From Gordionus sp. m RMFG-2023 (lineage: Eukaryota; Nematomorpha; Gordioida; Chordodea; Parachordodidae): a DNA stretch of 64,000 nt. Shown piece by piece: positions 1 to 10,614 of this stretch. Made by a program: the position numbers and the translations under genes. Location of the stretch: the NCBI RefSeq assembly GCF_954871325.1, contig NC_088775.1, forward strand, positions 80,267,561-80,331,560, given 5' to 3'. The first letter of the stretch is position 1. Every line of letters begins with the position of its first letter. The notes below the pieces were generated by a model. The model had not been told where the DNA came from, did no database searches, and saw only the letters and a program-made list of their open reading frames with translations.

Positions 1-101
1 TTGATGCATAATGACAATCTTGTCATTGTGACAATTTTGTTAGTTGAGAACTGAAATAAAATATATAAAAGTCATAATTCATTTAAAAATAAAATCAAAA
101 T

Positions 102-590
102 ATGAAAGTTGCATGGGCTTGATTTTTTTAATCAGGCCTGGCGGATTTCTGCAAAAAAAATTTTCATGCGAATGTCTACCCCATATTTAAAATTAAAAAA
201 TTTTCAAGCATTTCTATTTTATATTTTACCCAATATGATTTCTATCACAAATTTAAATTTTATTCTAAATATAAAATTAAATTTAAGACATTTTTATTAA
301 ATTACAATAAAAATAAATGGCAAAATTTTATGAAAGTTGCATGGGACTTGGTTTTTTTGATAAGGCCTGGCTATGTCTGCAAAAAAAAATTTTCAGGCCA
401 ATGTATAACCCATATTTAAAATTGAAAAATCTTAAAGCTTCTCTATTTTAAATTTTATCCAATATGATTTCCATCACAAATTTAAATTTTGATATTTCTA
501 ATTAAAATTCAAAAATCTTAAAGCTTCTCTATTTAAAATTTTATCCAATATGATTTCCATCACAAATTTAAATTTTGATATTTCTAAAAG
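102..590. repeat. Degenerate tandem repeat, about 230-bp unit
   Basis: Two long units begin with the same TGAAAGTTGCATGGG at about 102 and 331. Each continues through a run of A, a 'CCATATTTAAAATT' block and a 'CACAAATTTAAATTTT' block. A third, partial unit of about 85 bp (504-590) repeats only the second half of unit two almost exactly. The open frame across the first unit is an accident of the repeat and is not called as a gene. No terminal inverted repeats or transposase motifs are visible. Confidence 0.75.
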
Positions 591-784
591 GTATACATTG
601 CAACAATTTTACCTCTTTTCTCCTAAATTTTAATATTTATATAAAATTTATTAATAAAGTTTATTTAGTACCATACACACAAACTAAACAATTACCCTTC
701 AACTCCGTGCTAGTATGGTAATAAACGGCAAAATTTTAAAAATATCAGCTATTAATTAATATATATAATTAATATTTTAAATTT

Positions 785-880
785 AATTATATTCAAGTTG
801 GTGCATGCTTAAAACATACGCCTTTGAAATGGGAGGTTTGTGGTTCGACTCTCGTAGTGAGCAAAAAAAGGAAAAAAATA
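785..880 (+). repeat. tRNA-derived SINE-like fragment
   Basis: The stretch holds a box-A-like TTGGTGCATGC, an anticodon-arm-like centre with TTTGAAA, and a strong box-B-like GGTTCGACTCT near 842-852, followed by an A-rich tail. The T-stem does not pair well and no clean acceptor stem can be closed, so this is not called a working tRNA. A degenerate tRNA head plus A-rich tail is the usual look of a SINE. It could instead be a decayed tRNA gene. Confidence 0.4.
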
Positions 881-1064
881 ACACTCCTTAAATTTTAAAT
901 ACATTAGGAAGATACGAAAACGATTATGTTTTGATTAAAGAGATTATATATATTAGATATCTATAAAATAACTTATAAACAGAATAAAATATAAACCATA
1001 TTAGAAAGGAACAGCTGAGTAAGAAAATAAAAAAAGGAATAGCCGAGTAAGAAAATATTTATTA

Positions 1065-1430
1065 AGGCTGTGTCCTAAATCTAAGAAATAAATTTATAAA
1101 TTTTGAAGAAAAAAATAACAAGCTATTTTTAATGTAAAAATAAAATAGTGTTCAAAATCATTTTTCGTCATTTATATATTTTTTTTTTTAAAAAATAAAT
1201 TTAAATAAAAAAATTTCAAATTTTATTTATTTGGGTAATTCTTATGAAAAAACTAGCAAGTAATATTAAATTTCATATTTTATTCTCGTTATTTTGTTTT
1301 TATTTCGCTTTTTTTGGTTTTTTGGATATGTTTTTTTCTTTGGAAAATTTTGGACATGTTTCATAATTTTATTAATTTAAAAAATTTATACATTTTGAAA
1401 TTTTTTTCAAAACATTTAGGGCACAGCCTA
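1065..1430. mobile_element. MITE-like element with about 16-bp inverted ends
   Basis: The left end AGGCTGTGTCCTAAAT and the right end ATTTAGGGCACAGCCT are reverse complements with one mismatch. The interior of about 330 bp is AT-rich and has no coding signal. Just upstream (about 1008-1055) a short sequence containing GAGTAAGAAAAT is repeated twice. Target duplication is not clear because the flanks are A/T runs. It fits a non-autonomous DNA transposon; the superfamily is uncertain. Confidence 0.65.
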
Positions 1431-3959
1431 AAAAAATAAACTATTTAAAATAAAAATTTTAACTTCACGAAAGTGCGTTTACTTACCACACCCAATTAGG
1501 TTTATACTTTATTTAGTCTTATACTTGCATAATTTATATATTATTATATAATTTCCCTATTTTTTAAATGTAAGATGTTAAATGATAATCAAATTCAAAT
1601 ATTTACTTTTATTTATAATTTCCTTATTTTACATAGGGTTTACCAAAATAATATATGGAAATAAAATAGACATTTTTCAAAATAAATTAAAATGTGTATG
1701 TTTATTTCATTACTCATCTAATTAGCGTATTTAAGCTACCGCTACTGAAAAATTATTGGGGAAATAATAGCTATTTTTATATAAAATAAGCGTCGATAAT
1801 GATAGAAAATATATAGGCCGCTATTTTTCAATTACTAATTTAGGTATTCTTTATAAACGGATGTAGTATTTGGTTAAGATTGTTGGCAAAGAGATATGAT
1901 TTACCAAATTAAATAATTTTTGAATATAATATATAAAAAAAAGTAGTAAGAATTTTCTTAAATTGTCAAGTTATGACACATCTTATATATCGTCGCCTGA
2001 GAATTATATTATTCAATCTCAAATTATTTTAATAATTTCTTGTGTTTTGAATATTCGATATGCTTTTCTAATTTTTCTTTTTATTTATGTGTATATTTAA
2101 TAGTTTCCCATCACTTAAATATATAAAATACCATGATACATTTCTCAAAAAATTGTTCTTTTATTATTTCTAAAACTAGAGATAGAATAAATACCAAATT
2201 TTATATTTATTAGTTTAAGTAATATTATTCTATCTCCAAAAAACTTCTGTTATTCAAAAATTATTATTGAATAATAATAATTAATAATGTAAACAAGACA
2301 ACAGACTAAAATTTTATTATAAAAATTTAAATGCAATATTTTAATGTAAAATTAATGTATGTTTTTTTTACTTTAGATAATAATAAAAAAATATTTTCAT
2401 AATTTTTATTTTTTGGATCAGTAATATCAAGATCTTTATATAAAACCATACAATCAGTTAAAATAACTCTCAATTCCATTTATGTAATATTTTAAAGTGT
2501 TTTAAAGAATCATATACTGGATTGATTGGTCATTTTTTGTAAATGGAATAATATAATTATAACAATAAGAAGAAATAGGAAGACGAATAATCTTATACTG
2601 GCTATAATTAACTTTGTATCTTAAAAGTTAAAGATTTTATGATGATAATAGATTATATGTTCTTAAAAAATAGAACAATCAACCTAATTCTCAGGAAACG
2701 ATATGCAATATTGGTATATATAAATTATACCCAGTGCTGACTGCCAGTTTTAATTACAAGTTATATATTTGTTTTGATAAATACCAGTTGTGTTTTAGGT
2801 CCAAAGTTAATTGTCATAAGATAGGCATCGTAGCTTTATTCTTTTTAAAAGGCTCGGTCACTAGTCAATTCTTCGCAACACTAATTCAATAATAGAGATT
2901 GAAAAATAATTATCCAAAAATATAAATTAATCAATAATCACATTGTAAAGGTTTTCATATGAATATAATATTACGTTTTCTTGATTCATAAACCTTACAA
3001 CGTCTAAAAAAGCGGGGAGGAGGGGGGTGGGGTACTAATAGTTCGCATCTTGAGGGTGGTAGGGTGTAGGCACCTTTAAAAGAGGTAGGATAAATGTATT
3101 GAGGGGTTATCTATTAAATTTTGATGAAATAGAACAAAATATTTTGCTGTAAGAATTAATATTTTTATTAAATTATGATCTAAAAACTAACTCTTTTATA
3201 TTCACAATATTTTGAAAGTTAGTAGTAGAGCTATTTTTTAGGGGGTAAGGCATAGGTTTTTGAGGAAAATTTGCATCCAGTAAAAATCCTGTTATGTAGA
3301 TGCTGTTTGTATATGTTGAAAGTCTATGAATATGAACAATCACTCATGCTTTTACTAATTGTGCAGAATCCTTCTTAGAGAGTGTTTTCTAAAGAGTGTT
3401 TCATTATGAAGTTAAAATATTTTTCATTTACACATTTTCTAATAGCATAAGTATTTGTAATTTAAGCAAGTGGAGATCACGTATTCATATGATAAATTGT
3501 GAGACATGGTTGAATTTGATATCTCTTATCCCAGCTCTTCCTTTTATATTTTTAAACCACTAGGAACACTCTTTATACATAAAGTTAAATTACTTTTACC
3601 CCCTGGACATGTATTATAGCACTGATCCAGGGGTGGGGGTAGTCAATTTTTTATAAAAGTTTGGACTTGAATCTAAAAGGTGGAGAGGATGGAAGGAACG
3701 AAGGAAAGAAGGTCTTTTATAAAATAAATTTAGTTTAAACCATATCTTAAATTAAAACTTAATATATTCAAATATTGTTTTTTTTTAATAAATTTGGAAT
3801 TAAGAAACCATCTAAAAATATTTTATCATGATTCTTTTCAAACAAATTTAAGATTATTTTTATATTTTTTAATGGCATCACAACGGCTTATTAATTTGGC
3901 AAATTTTTCACATAATGAAAAATAATATGATCCGTATCAAAGCACCAAGAAATATCTCT
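1431..3959. other. No gene seen; AT-rich intergenic sequence
   Basis: No exon-like open stretch or recognisable protein motif was found on either strand. G-rich patches occur near 3010-3060 and 3630-3650. A short block near 1730-1850 with GCTACCGCTAC and GGCCGCTATTTT resembles the end of the hAT-like remnant at about 14.8-14.96 kb. Confidence 0.5.
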
Positions 3960-4160
3960 GTTAAACGGCCTGATTTGGGCCCTAAAAAAGCCAGATAAAG
4001 ATTTTTAGCTAATATAATATTATGTAAGCCTGGAAATATTGCTTATAGATAGCAGAAAAGTCAATCTATTTAATAAATCGGCTTATATAATATTATTTTG
4101 GCTATAATCTTATTTGAGGCGTTTTTAAAAATCGACCCTAATCATACTGATTAACAAAAA
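3960..4160. mobile_element. Short MITE, 'ACGGCTCGATTT' family, copy a
   Basis: It begins GTTAAACGGCCTGATTTGGG and ends near GTTTTTAAAAATCGACCC, with an internal TAAGCCTGGAAATATTGC shared in diverged form with other copies. Related copies lie near 18.06, 21.18, 37.40 and 63.97 kb. The ends are loosely inverted, and the element has no coding capacity. Confidence 0.5.
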
Positions 4161-4650
4161 TGTCATGGACTACCAATCTACTCCTTGAAATATATAATCT
4201 GCCTAGAATATTTTTGATATTTTTAATATTTATAATGAACTTTTAAATTTTATATTTATTTCTTTTTTTACATTTTGAATTTATTTTTTTAATATCTGAA
4301 ACCCCGTAATTGAACATCCTATGCATAGTAGAGACTTTGGCCATTTTGTTGCCTATTATAATGTTAGCGCTAAAAGGGAACTTGAATCCCTATCATTAAA
4401 ATAAAAGCAAGAATTAATGACTTTATATAATTCTGATTTACTAATATTATATTTTTTTACTATTAATATAACATACCTTGATATAAATTGTCGATATAAC
4501 GATATTATAATACTTTATTCATCTTGTAATTAATATAATATAATTGATTTTTTATATTTATGATATAGCTATTACATATTGTAATATTATATTTAATATA
4601 ATTAATATAGCATAATAAATTTTGTCTACCTCCTGGATTCGTAATCAAAT

Positions 4651-5516
4651 ATGGCGAACCACAATTATTACAAAATATTGGACATATCTTCGAATGCCAC
4701 CAAAAAAGAAGTAATTACTCAATTTTTATATAATATAATTACAAATGTTTAGTAAAATGTCGAAAGAGGGAGGAATTTATCAAGAATTGAGAGTTAAAAA
4801 TAATGTAGCTGTAAAAAAGTCAAGGATAAAATCAAGAATATCCATAGAAAGTAGAAAGAATAACGTTGAGCTACTTAAAAAGGAAAATAAATCACTAGAA
4901 AATAAAATAAAATTACTACAAGAGGAAATAATTAGTCTAAAAAAATTATTAAAAGATAAAATATCAAATTAGGCATAAAAATTTATAATGTATATATATT
5001 CTGGAATTCTGTATTATGAAAAAATTATTAAGATTATAACCGCTTATAGGAAAAAAGCATTAGTTCATCATCCAGATAAGAATATAGATAAAGATACTTC
5101 AGAAATATTTTTACTAATATCCAAAGCTCTTGAAATACTAACAGATGATGTAGCCAGACATGCATTTGACAGAGTAATTAAAGCAAAAGAAGCAAGAGAA
5201 TTGCGTCACAAAACATTAGATGAGAGAAGGAAAAAATTCAAAGCTAATTTGGAATCAAGAGAAAAGGTTCTTATTTATTTATTCATTTAATTTATATACT
5301 ATTTTTTAGGCATTTGAAAATTCTAAAAATGATATTCAACAATGTCATAAGAAAGCAGAAGAGAGATTTCAAGCTGAAATTGATCGCATAAGGAAAGAAG
5401 GAAGCGAATTAAGAAAAGCAGAAGAAGAAAGAATAAAAAAGAAGATACATTTACAGAGTTCTATTAGCACTGGTATATTTGTTACACCATTTATTATTTA
5501 TCATGAAATAGCATAA
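4651..5516 (+). CDS. DNAJC17: DNAJC17-like J-domain protein (3 exons)
   Basis: Exons 4651-4710, 5033-5266 and 5310-5516 join in frame into a protein of about 165 residues. Exon 1 gives NYYKILDISSNATKKE and exon 2 continues AYRKKALVHHPDKN, so helices I-II and the HPD motif of a J domain form across the first intron. The part after the J domain (ALEILTDDVARHAFDRV, then a charged coiled tail with DEKRKK-like and IDRIRKEGSELRK segments) matches DNAJC17, a nuclear co-chaperone linked to splicing. The second intron is 43 nt (GTTCTT...TTTAG). The first is 322 nt and contains a complete bZIP frame. Human DNAJC17 has a C-terminal RRM; none was found here, and the frame stops at 5516 after FVTPFIIYHEIA, so the 3' end may be truncated or may splice onward. 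The start at 4651 is the only ATG giving a J-domain beginning. Confidence 0.85.
4757..4972 (+). CDS. C/EBP-gamma-like bZIP protein nested in DNAJC17 intron 1
   Basis: The frame encodes 71 residues from the ATG at 4757, or 75 from 4745. The basic region reads RVKNNVAVKKSRIKSR, the C/EBP signature with the N-x(2)-A-V-x(2)-S-R core. A leucine zipper follows with heptad positions in LLKKENKSLENKIKLLQEE and a second ISLKKLLKDK segment. Overall it is closest to C/EBP gamma, which likewise has little outside the bZIP. It should bind DNA as a dimer in the nucleus. It lies on the same strand as DNAJC17, starting 46 nt after exon 1 and ending 60 nt before exon 2. A 42-nt intron of this genome's usual size (4711-4752, GTAATT...TTTAG) would join DNAJC17 exon 1 to TAAAATG: the 20-codon J-domain start would stop 1 nt before this ATG. 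The bZIP may therefore share the DNAJC17 promoter by alternative splicing, or have its own promoter. Confidence 0.8.
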   Translation: MSKEGGIYQELRVKNNVAVKKSRIKSRISIESRKNNVELLKKENKSLENKIKLLQEEIISLKKLLKDKISN

Positions 5517-6318
5517 GATATTATCTTTTATAGTTTTAAATTAAATCGTAGCTCACATATTATATTTGATAATTATTTTATGGCTAGCCTCGATATAAGT
5601 GTATAATTACGATTGCCAACCTTTAACATAACATGTATTTTACTCAAATCCTGTTTTAAAATCATTTTAATACTGTCTAAGTATCTATTTAGAAAGTTGT
5701 ATAAATAAACAAACTATTAATTATTTTTAAAATAAATGATAAAAAGTTAGATGAAAAGGAATGAGGCAAATATATTTACAAAAATTGACATTCCTGATAA
5801 TTTATCTTGATTAATATAAATTTTTGTATTCTTTTTTTTATACAATTCTTCCTTAGTCAATTTTAAAATTATCATTTAAAAGTCTATCCATTAAGTAACT
5901 AATAAATCTATGTATTCTCTTATACATTTCTATAAAAGGGTAAATCTATTACACCCATAGTTTTGGATGCCCATTTTTAAAATATATTAAACTTGGTACA
6001 GTAATGTCACTGGGAAGGGTGGGGGTGCATACAATGAGAATTAATTTTTTTTAATATAATAGATATTTTGGATAAATTTTCTTTTATGAAAATTAAATTA
6101 ATATAATCAATTATTGATTATAAAATAATCAAATTTAATACATTGGGAGCATTTTAAGAAAAATATATAAACTATCTATGGGCAGGTGGTTTAAAAATTT
6201 TATAACTTTTATTTAAAATCATTTAAGTAAACATGAAAAAAAATATTCTCCCTGAAATTTCAACATTTTTAATACCAAAGTATCGATATCTGATGATGGT
6301 GTCATAGGAAGAAATTAA
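5517..6318. other. Intergenic, nothing recognised
   Basis: AT-rich sequence between DNAJC17 and the piggyBac nest. A missing RRM-coding exon of DNAJC17 was looked for here without success: the open stretch after 5550 (frame FKLNRSSHII) does not join in phase with the last exon. Confidence 0.5.
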
Positions 6319-6322
6319 TTAA

Positions 6323-8045
6323 CCCTTTTGCGCCTAACTTTTGGAAGCATAATTTTTCAATAGTATTTTTTATGCCTTAAAAATGGCCACTGATAACTTT
6401 TGAAATCATATTTTTAATTTTTAACATTTGTTTCGTATTTTATCAATATCTTGTTTTGTTTCTTATGTTATATCATATAGCAATTTTTTTGTACCATTTT
6501 TATGCCAAAATTTTTATTTATATTTCTGGTTATCAAATCTTGCTAAAAATATTAGTAATCACTTTATTATTAATATATTTTTATTATTTAAAAATTATCA
6601 TCTTTTAATCATTGTAGGTGCTGAAAATTGAGCATAATGCCATTTGGCATCTATGGTCATTTCTTATGCACTAAAATATTTTTTATCAATAAATGGAAAT
6701 TTTAGGCATTATTTAGATTTAAGGTTATAGAAATGGGAAGAATAAGATTACATTTATAAAATAGTTAATCTAATATCTAATAGTGTGCTTTCTTGTATAT
6801 AGGGAGAGGTTTTATTTTATATAAATAACATGTAATATGAGATGCTTTTTATATTAATATGCATTTAGATATGACTAAACTTAGGCTGATATCAAGGGCT
6901 CAGAAGAAGACTTTTTATCCTTTGCTGGCTTATGATTTGCCAATATCATCTCATATTACAAATAAACTCGGTCTTGAATTGGAGGATTTAAACGAAGATA
7001 ATACTATAACTGAAATAAAATATAAACCTCTTTGGTCTAAAAAGACATAAGAAACATGAATACAGAATTTATCCCTAAGTTGGGAATTCCTGAACAGGGT
7101 TTAACTCCTCTAACCTATTCATAAATTTTTGGACAACTAAATAATTAGCAATTTTATATTGGAAACAAATATTTATTTCTTCCAATTGTGGTAAAATAAA
7201 TAGCGATGAAATTGAAAAATTTATTTGTGATACATTTATACTAGCTTATTTAAGATGCCTTATATACAACAATATTGGTCTCTTGAAGCATTATCCCACA
7301 TTTATCAGAAACTATGTCCCGGAATTGTTTCCTTTTGACCTGGAAATTTTTCCATATCAATAATAACAAGGATATGGTAACTAGGAAAGATAAAAGTTAC
7401 AACAAATTATTCAAAATTCAACCATTCATATTACAACTAACAAAATTCAACTTGAAGAGAAGCTAGCCATAGACAAATTTTTCTCTATATTAGGACAATA
7501 CATTAAGTCGAAGCCCCATAAATGGAGGATAAAAGTGTTTAATCTATGTAGCTCTTCCGGGTTGATGTATGATTTTGAAATATATCAGGGAAAGTCAACT
7601 TATGTCATAAAATCAAGTTTATGTATCAGTGGGGATATAGTCCTTCCCCTGTCGGAAATATTACCTTAGAATAAAAACCAAAAATTATATATGGATAATT
7701 TTTTCTTTTCATAACAATTATATTTATTAGTATCCGGAATGGTAAGATCAAATCACTTATCAAGGTGCACACTTAAAAATTATAAGGCTTTAAAAAAAGA
7801 AGGAAGAGGAGCTATAGCTTACAAAATCAAAAAGAATGGTACTATTATATACAAGTGGCAGGACAACAAAGCCATTACTACATTATCTAACTTTATAGGT
7901 GTTTTACCTACAGCTAAAAAGCGATGGTCTATTTCAGATAAAGTCTTTATAAATGTAGAAATGCCTGCAATAATTTAAAACTATCATGAGGGAATGGGTG
8001 GAGTATATCTTCACGATATGCTGGTTGAGTTATATTAGACAGATA
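6323..8045 (+). mobile_element. piggyBac-type element 1, 3' part cut off by element 2
   Basis: The left end is TTAA followed by CCCTTTTGCGCC, as in piggyBac elements. About 250 bp inside this end match the reversed right end of element 2 (for example CATAATTTTTCAATAGTA), so both belong to one family. The body carries a dead transposase frame. The element stops exactly at a TTAA (8046-8049) inside its own coding sequence, where element 2 begins. The remaining 3' part was not found after element 2. Confidence 0.85.
6859..8045 (+). pseudogene. piggyBac transposase of element 1, broken
   Basis: It starts MHLDMTKL and parallels the element-2 transposase throughout. It has the DLP...SSHITNKLGL N-terminal block, then the catalytic-core stretch with AIDKFF and KPHKWRIKVF (about 7455-7540), then SGLMYDFEIYQGKS, then a late block with SNHLSRCTLKNYKALKKEGRGA (7739-7978). 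Stops and frame changes interrupt it, including a TAG after VELY at about 8036. The frame ends at codons for D-I, where GATATTAA runs into the next element. Compared with element 2, SVDEFIIPFKGR-type residues are eroded, so this copy is the more decayed one. No activity is expected. Confidence 0.8.
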
Positions 8046-9456
8046 TTAACCCTTTTGTGCTGACTTTTTTTCCCCCGATGAAAATTTTTTTTTTTAAGAG
8101 TTATTTATTATAGACACAAATAACATATTTTCATCAAAAAAACTTATTTTGAGTATTTCTATCAAAAGATATTCAATGATTCCAATTGTTATCAATGGGC
8201 AAAATGCAAGTTCATTTAAAAAATATTTTATTTCATATGAAATGACAAATAACAATTTCGTTTATTATTTAAACATAAATAAATATTACATTTTTTGCAA
8301 ATAATTCTTGAATAGGCTTCTACGCAATACTTGCACCTTTGCTTAATACTTAGTGGCATTGGGAAATGAGCTACTTGGTCATATCTTATATCCGATATGG
8401 GGGCAATGTTGATAGCTTTTCTTCTTTTAACATCTATGCTGGAAGCTCTGCCGGTTTGTATTATCCTTTCCTGCAAGCATCAACCCTTTTGCTATCTGCA
8501 GTAAATACCAGTAAAGGCATGAATTTTATATTATTTAGCGCTTTCATATGGCGTCTATATAAGAGCCAGGCATTTACCACACAAGAATTCAATAAATGGA
8601 AAACCATTCGCATATAATATCCTTTCCATTTAATATCTTTCCGATATAATTCCACCAGCATATAGTGAAGATCTACTCCACCCATTCCCTCATTATAGTT
8701 TTTAATTATTGCTGGCAATTCTACATTTATAAAGACTTTATCCGAAACAGACCATCGCTTAAATTTGGTTGTAGATAAAACACCTATAAAGTTAGATATA
8801 GTAGTAACGGCATTGTTGTCCTGCCACTTGCAGATAATAATACCAATCTTTTCGCTTTTGTAATATATGGCGCCTCTTCCTTCTTTTTTTAAAGCCTTAT
8901 CATTCTTAAGTGTGCACCCTGATAAGCGATTTGATCTTATCGTTCCAGCCAAATATCCCTTTTTTTTAAGCATCAAATATAATTGATATGAGGAGAAAAA
9001 ATTATCCCTATATAATTTGTGGTTTATGTTTGGAGGTATAATTTCCGATAGCCAAAGAACGATGTCCCCACTGATACCTAAACATGATTTTATGATATTA
9101 GTAGACTTTCCCTGGTATATTTCAAAATCATACATGAACCCGAAAGAGCCGAGCCACATAGGGTAAACACTTTTATCCCCCATTAATGGGGCTACGATTT
9201 AATGTATTGTCGTAATTTAGAGCGTCCCTTGAAGGGAATTATGAATTCGTTTACAGCTAGCTTCTCCTCAATTTGATTTTTTTTGAAATTTTTTCTTAGT
9301 TGGAATATGAAGGGTTGAATTTTAAATAATTTATTGTATCCTTCATCTTCCCTATTTACCATATCTTTGTTATTATTAATATGGGAAAATTTCCAGATCT
9401 AAAGGAAACGATTTCGGGACATAGTTTCCGCTACTTATGGAATAGATGTTTTAACT

Positions 9457-10614
9457 AGGGCTGTGCCGATATTAAATATCGGATCGGTCCCAATATTTGG
9501 CGTTTTTCAAAAATATCGGATCGGCCCGATACCTGTAAAAAACCCGATCCGATCCTTTTACTAAAAATGCAATTCTTATAAAACTTTTGAAGTAATGAAA
9601 CTTTGAATTATTATTTTTTAATAAAAAAAATTTTTTTAAAATATTTAAAAAAAAAATAAATTTTTTCGAGTTTCTATTTTACATTAATAATATTTTATAA
9701 ATAATTTTTTTTTAAACAATGCAAATGTTATTTATTTTTTTAAATAGATTTTACAAGTTTTTTTATAAAAATAGAAAGGAACACCCAAAGTTTTCATTAA
9801 AAAATGCAAATTTAATTTAAGGGATGCTTATAAATTGAAAATCAAAGAAAAACTAGTAATAAATGAAATCGATAGTAATGTAAATGATGACCTGCCATAC
9901 CTAATAGAAATCAAGGAATATTTAAAAGAATCTTTATATATAGAAAGTATGACAATATATTTTTCATATTAATTTAAATATTGCTTGGTTGGGCTATGAT
10001 TGACCCATTTGTTTGGGTGATTTTTCAAAATCAACAAAAGATTGGGTTTGTATGAAACCCACTATTTTATAAATGCTAATTTTATATTTGTGTCATTTAT
10101 TTAGAAAACTCGAATAACATTGATGATATTAATATTATATCCCCAGTGAATCCACTTGAATATTGGAGAGTTAATGCTGTAAAATTTCCAACTTTATCAA
10201 CACTTGCACGTAAATTTTTGGCTCCTCCAGCAACAAGTGTCCCATCTGAGTCTGCCTTCAGTACGGCAGGGGATATTGATAGTCCTCATCGTAGAAGCCT
10301 ATTGCCTGAAAATCTAGAGGCTCTTATATTTATTAAAAAAAATCTAATATATTATAATTTTATATATTAAATATTACAATTTTATAAACCAACATAAAAA
10401 TGGATATATTATATATTTTTTTTAAAATTATTGTTGAAATAAAAAAATTAAATTATGCATAATTCTTTTATGCATAAAAAATATTGATTTATTAATTACA
10501 TTTGGTTCAAAGAGGGGTGGTAAAAAATTAATATAAATATCGGATCGGTTTTGAACCAATATCGGAAAATATCGGATCGGATCGGTAAAAAATATGTGGA
10601 TTGGCACAGCCCTA
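9457..10614 (+). mobile_element. hAT element with perfect 8-bp target duplication
   Basis: The terminal inverted repeats are TAGGGCTGTGCCGAT and its reversed partner ending TTGGCACAGCCCTA. Both flanks carry GTTTTAAC (9449-9456 and 10615-10622), a perfect 8-bp duplication as expected for hAT. Subterminal regions repeat ATCGGATCGG on both sides. The 1158-bp element is internally deleted and keeps only the last part of the transposase. It sits inside the piggyBac-2 transposase gene. A related solo end occurs at about 16467. Confidence 0.92.
10146..10370 (+). pseudogene. hAT transposase C-terminal dimerisation domain
   Basis: The frame gives NPLEYWRVNAVKFPTLSTLA followed by KFLAPPATSVPSESAFSTAG and LLPENLEALIFIKKNL. 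This is the hATC dimerisation region of BED-type hAT transposases, with the usual P-A-T-S-x-P-S-E-x-x-F-S core. Nothing remains of the BED finger or the catalytic core, apart from a short coding-like stretch near 9840-9950. It is a decayed remnant inside the 9457-10614 element. Confidence 0.85.

Noticed and set aside
109-300. Open frame of 63 codons on the plus strand
   Set aside because: It lies in a tandem repeat unit and the second unit does not keep the frame; composition is AT-rich noise.
785-865. Functional tRNA-Ser(TGA)-like gene
   Set aside because: Box B is good but the T-stem and anticodon stem do not pair; a SINE or pseudogene fits better.
8366-8617. Plus-strand frame of 83 codons
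   Set aside because: Antisense shadow of the piggyBac-2 transposase on the minus strand.
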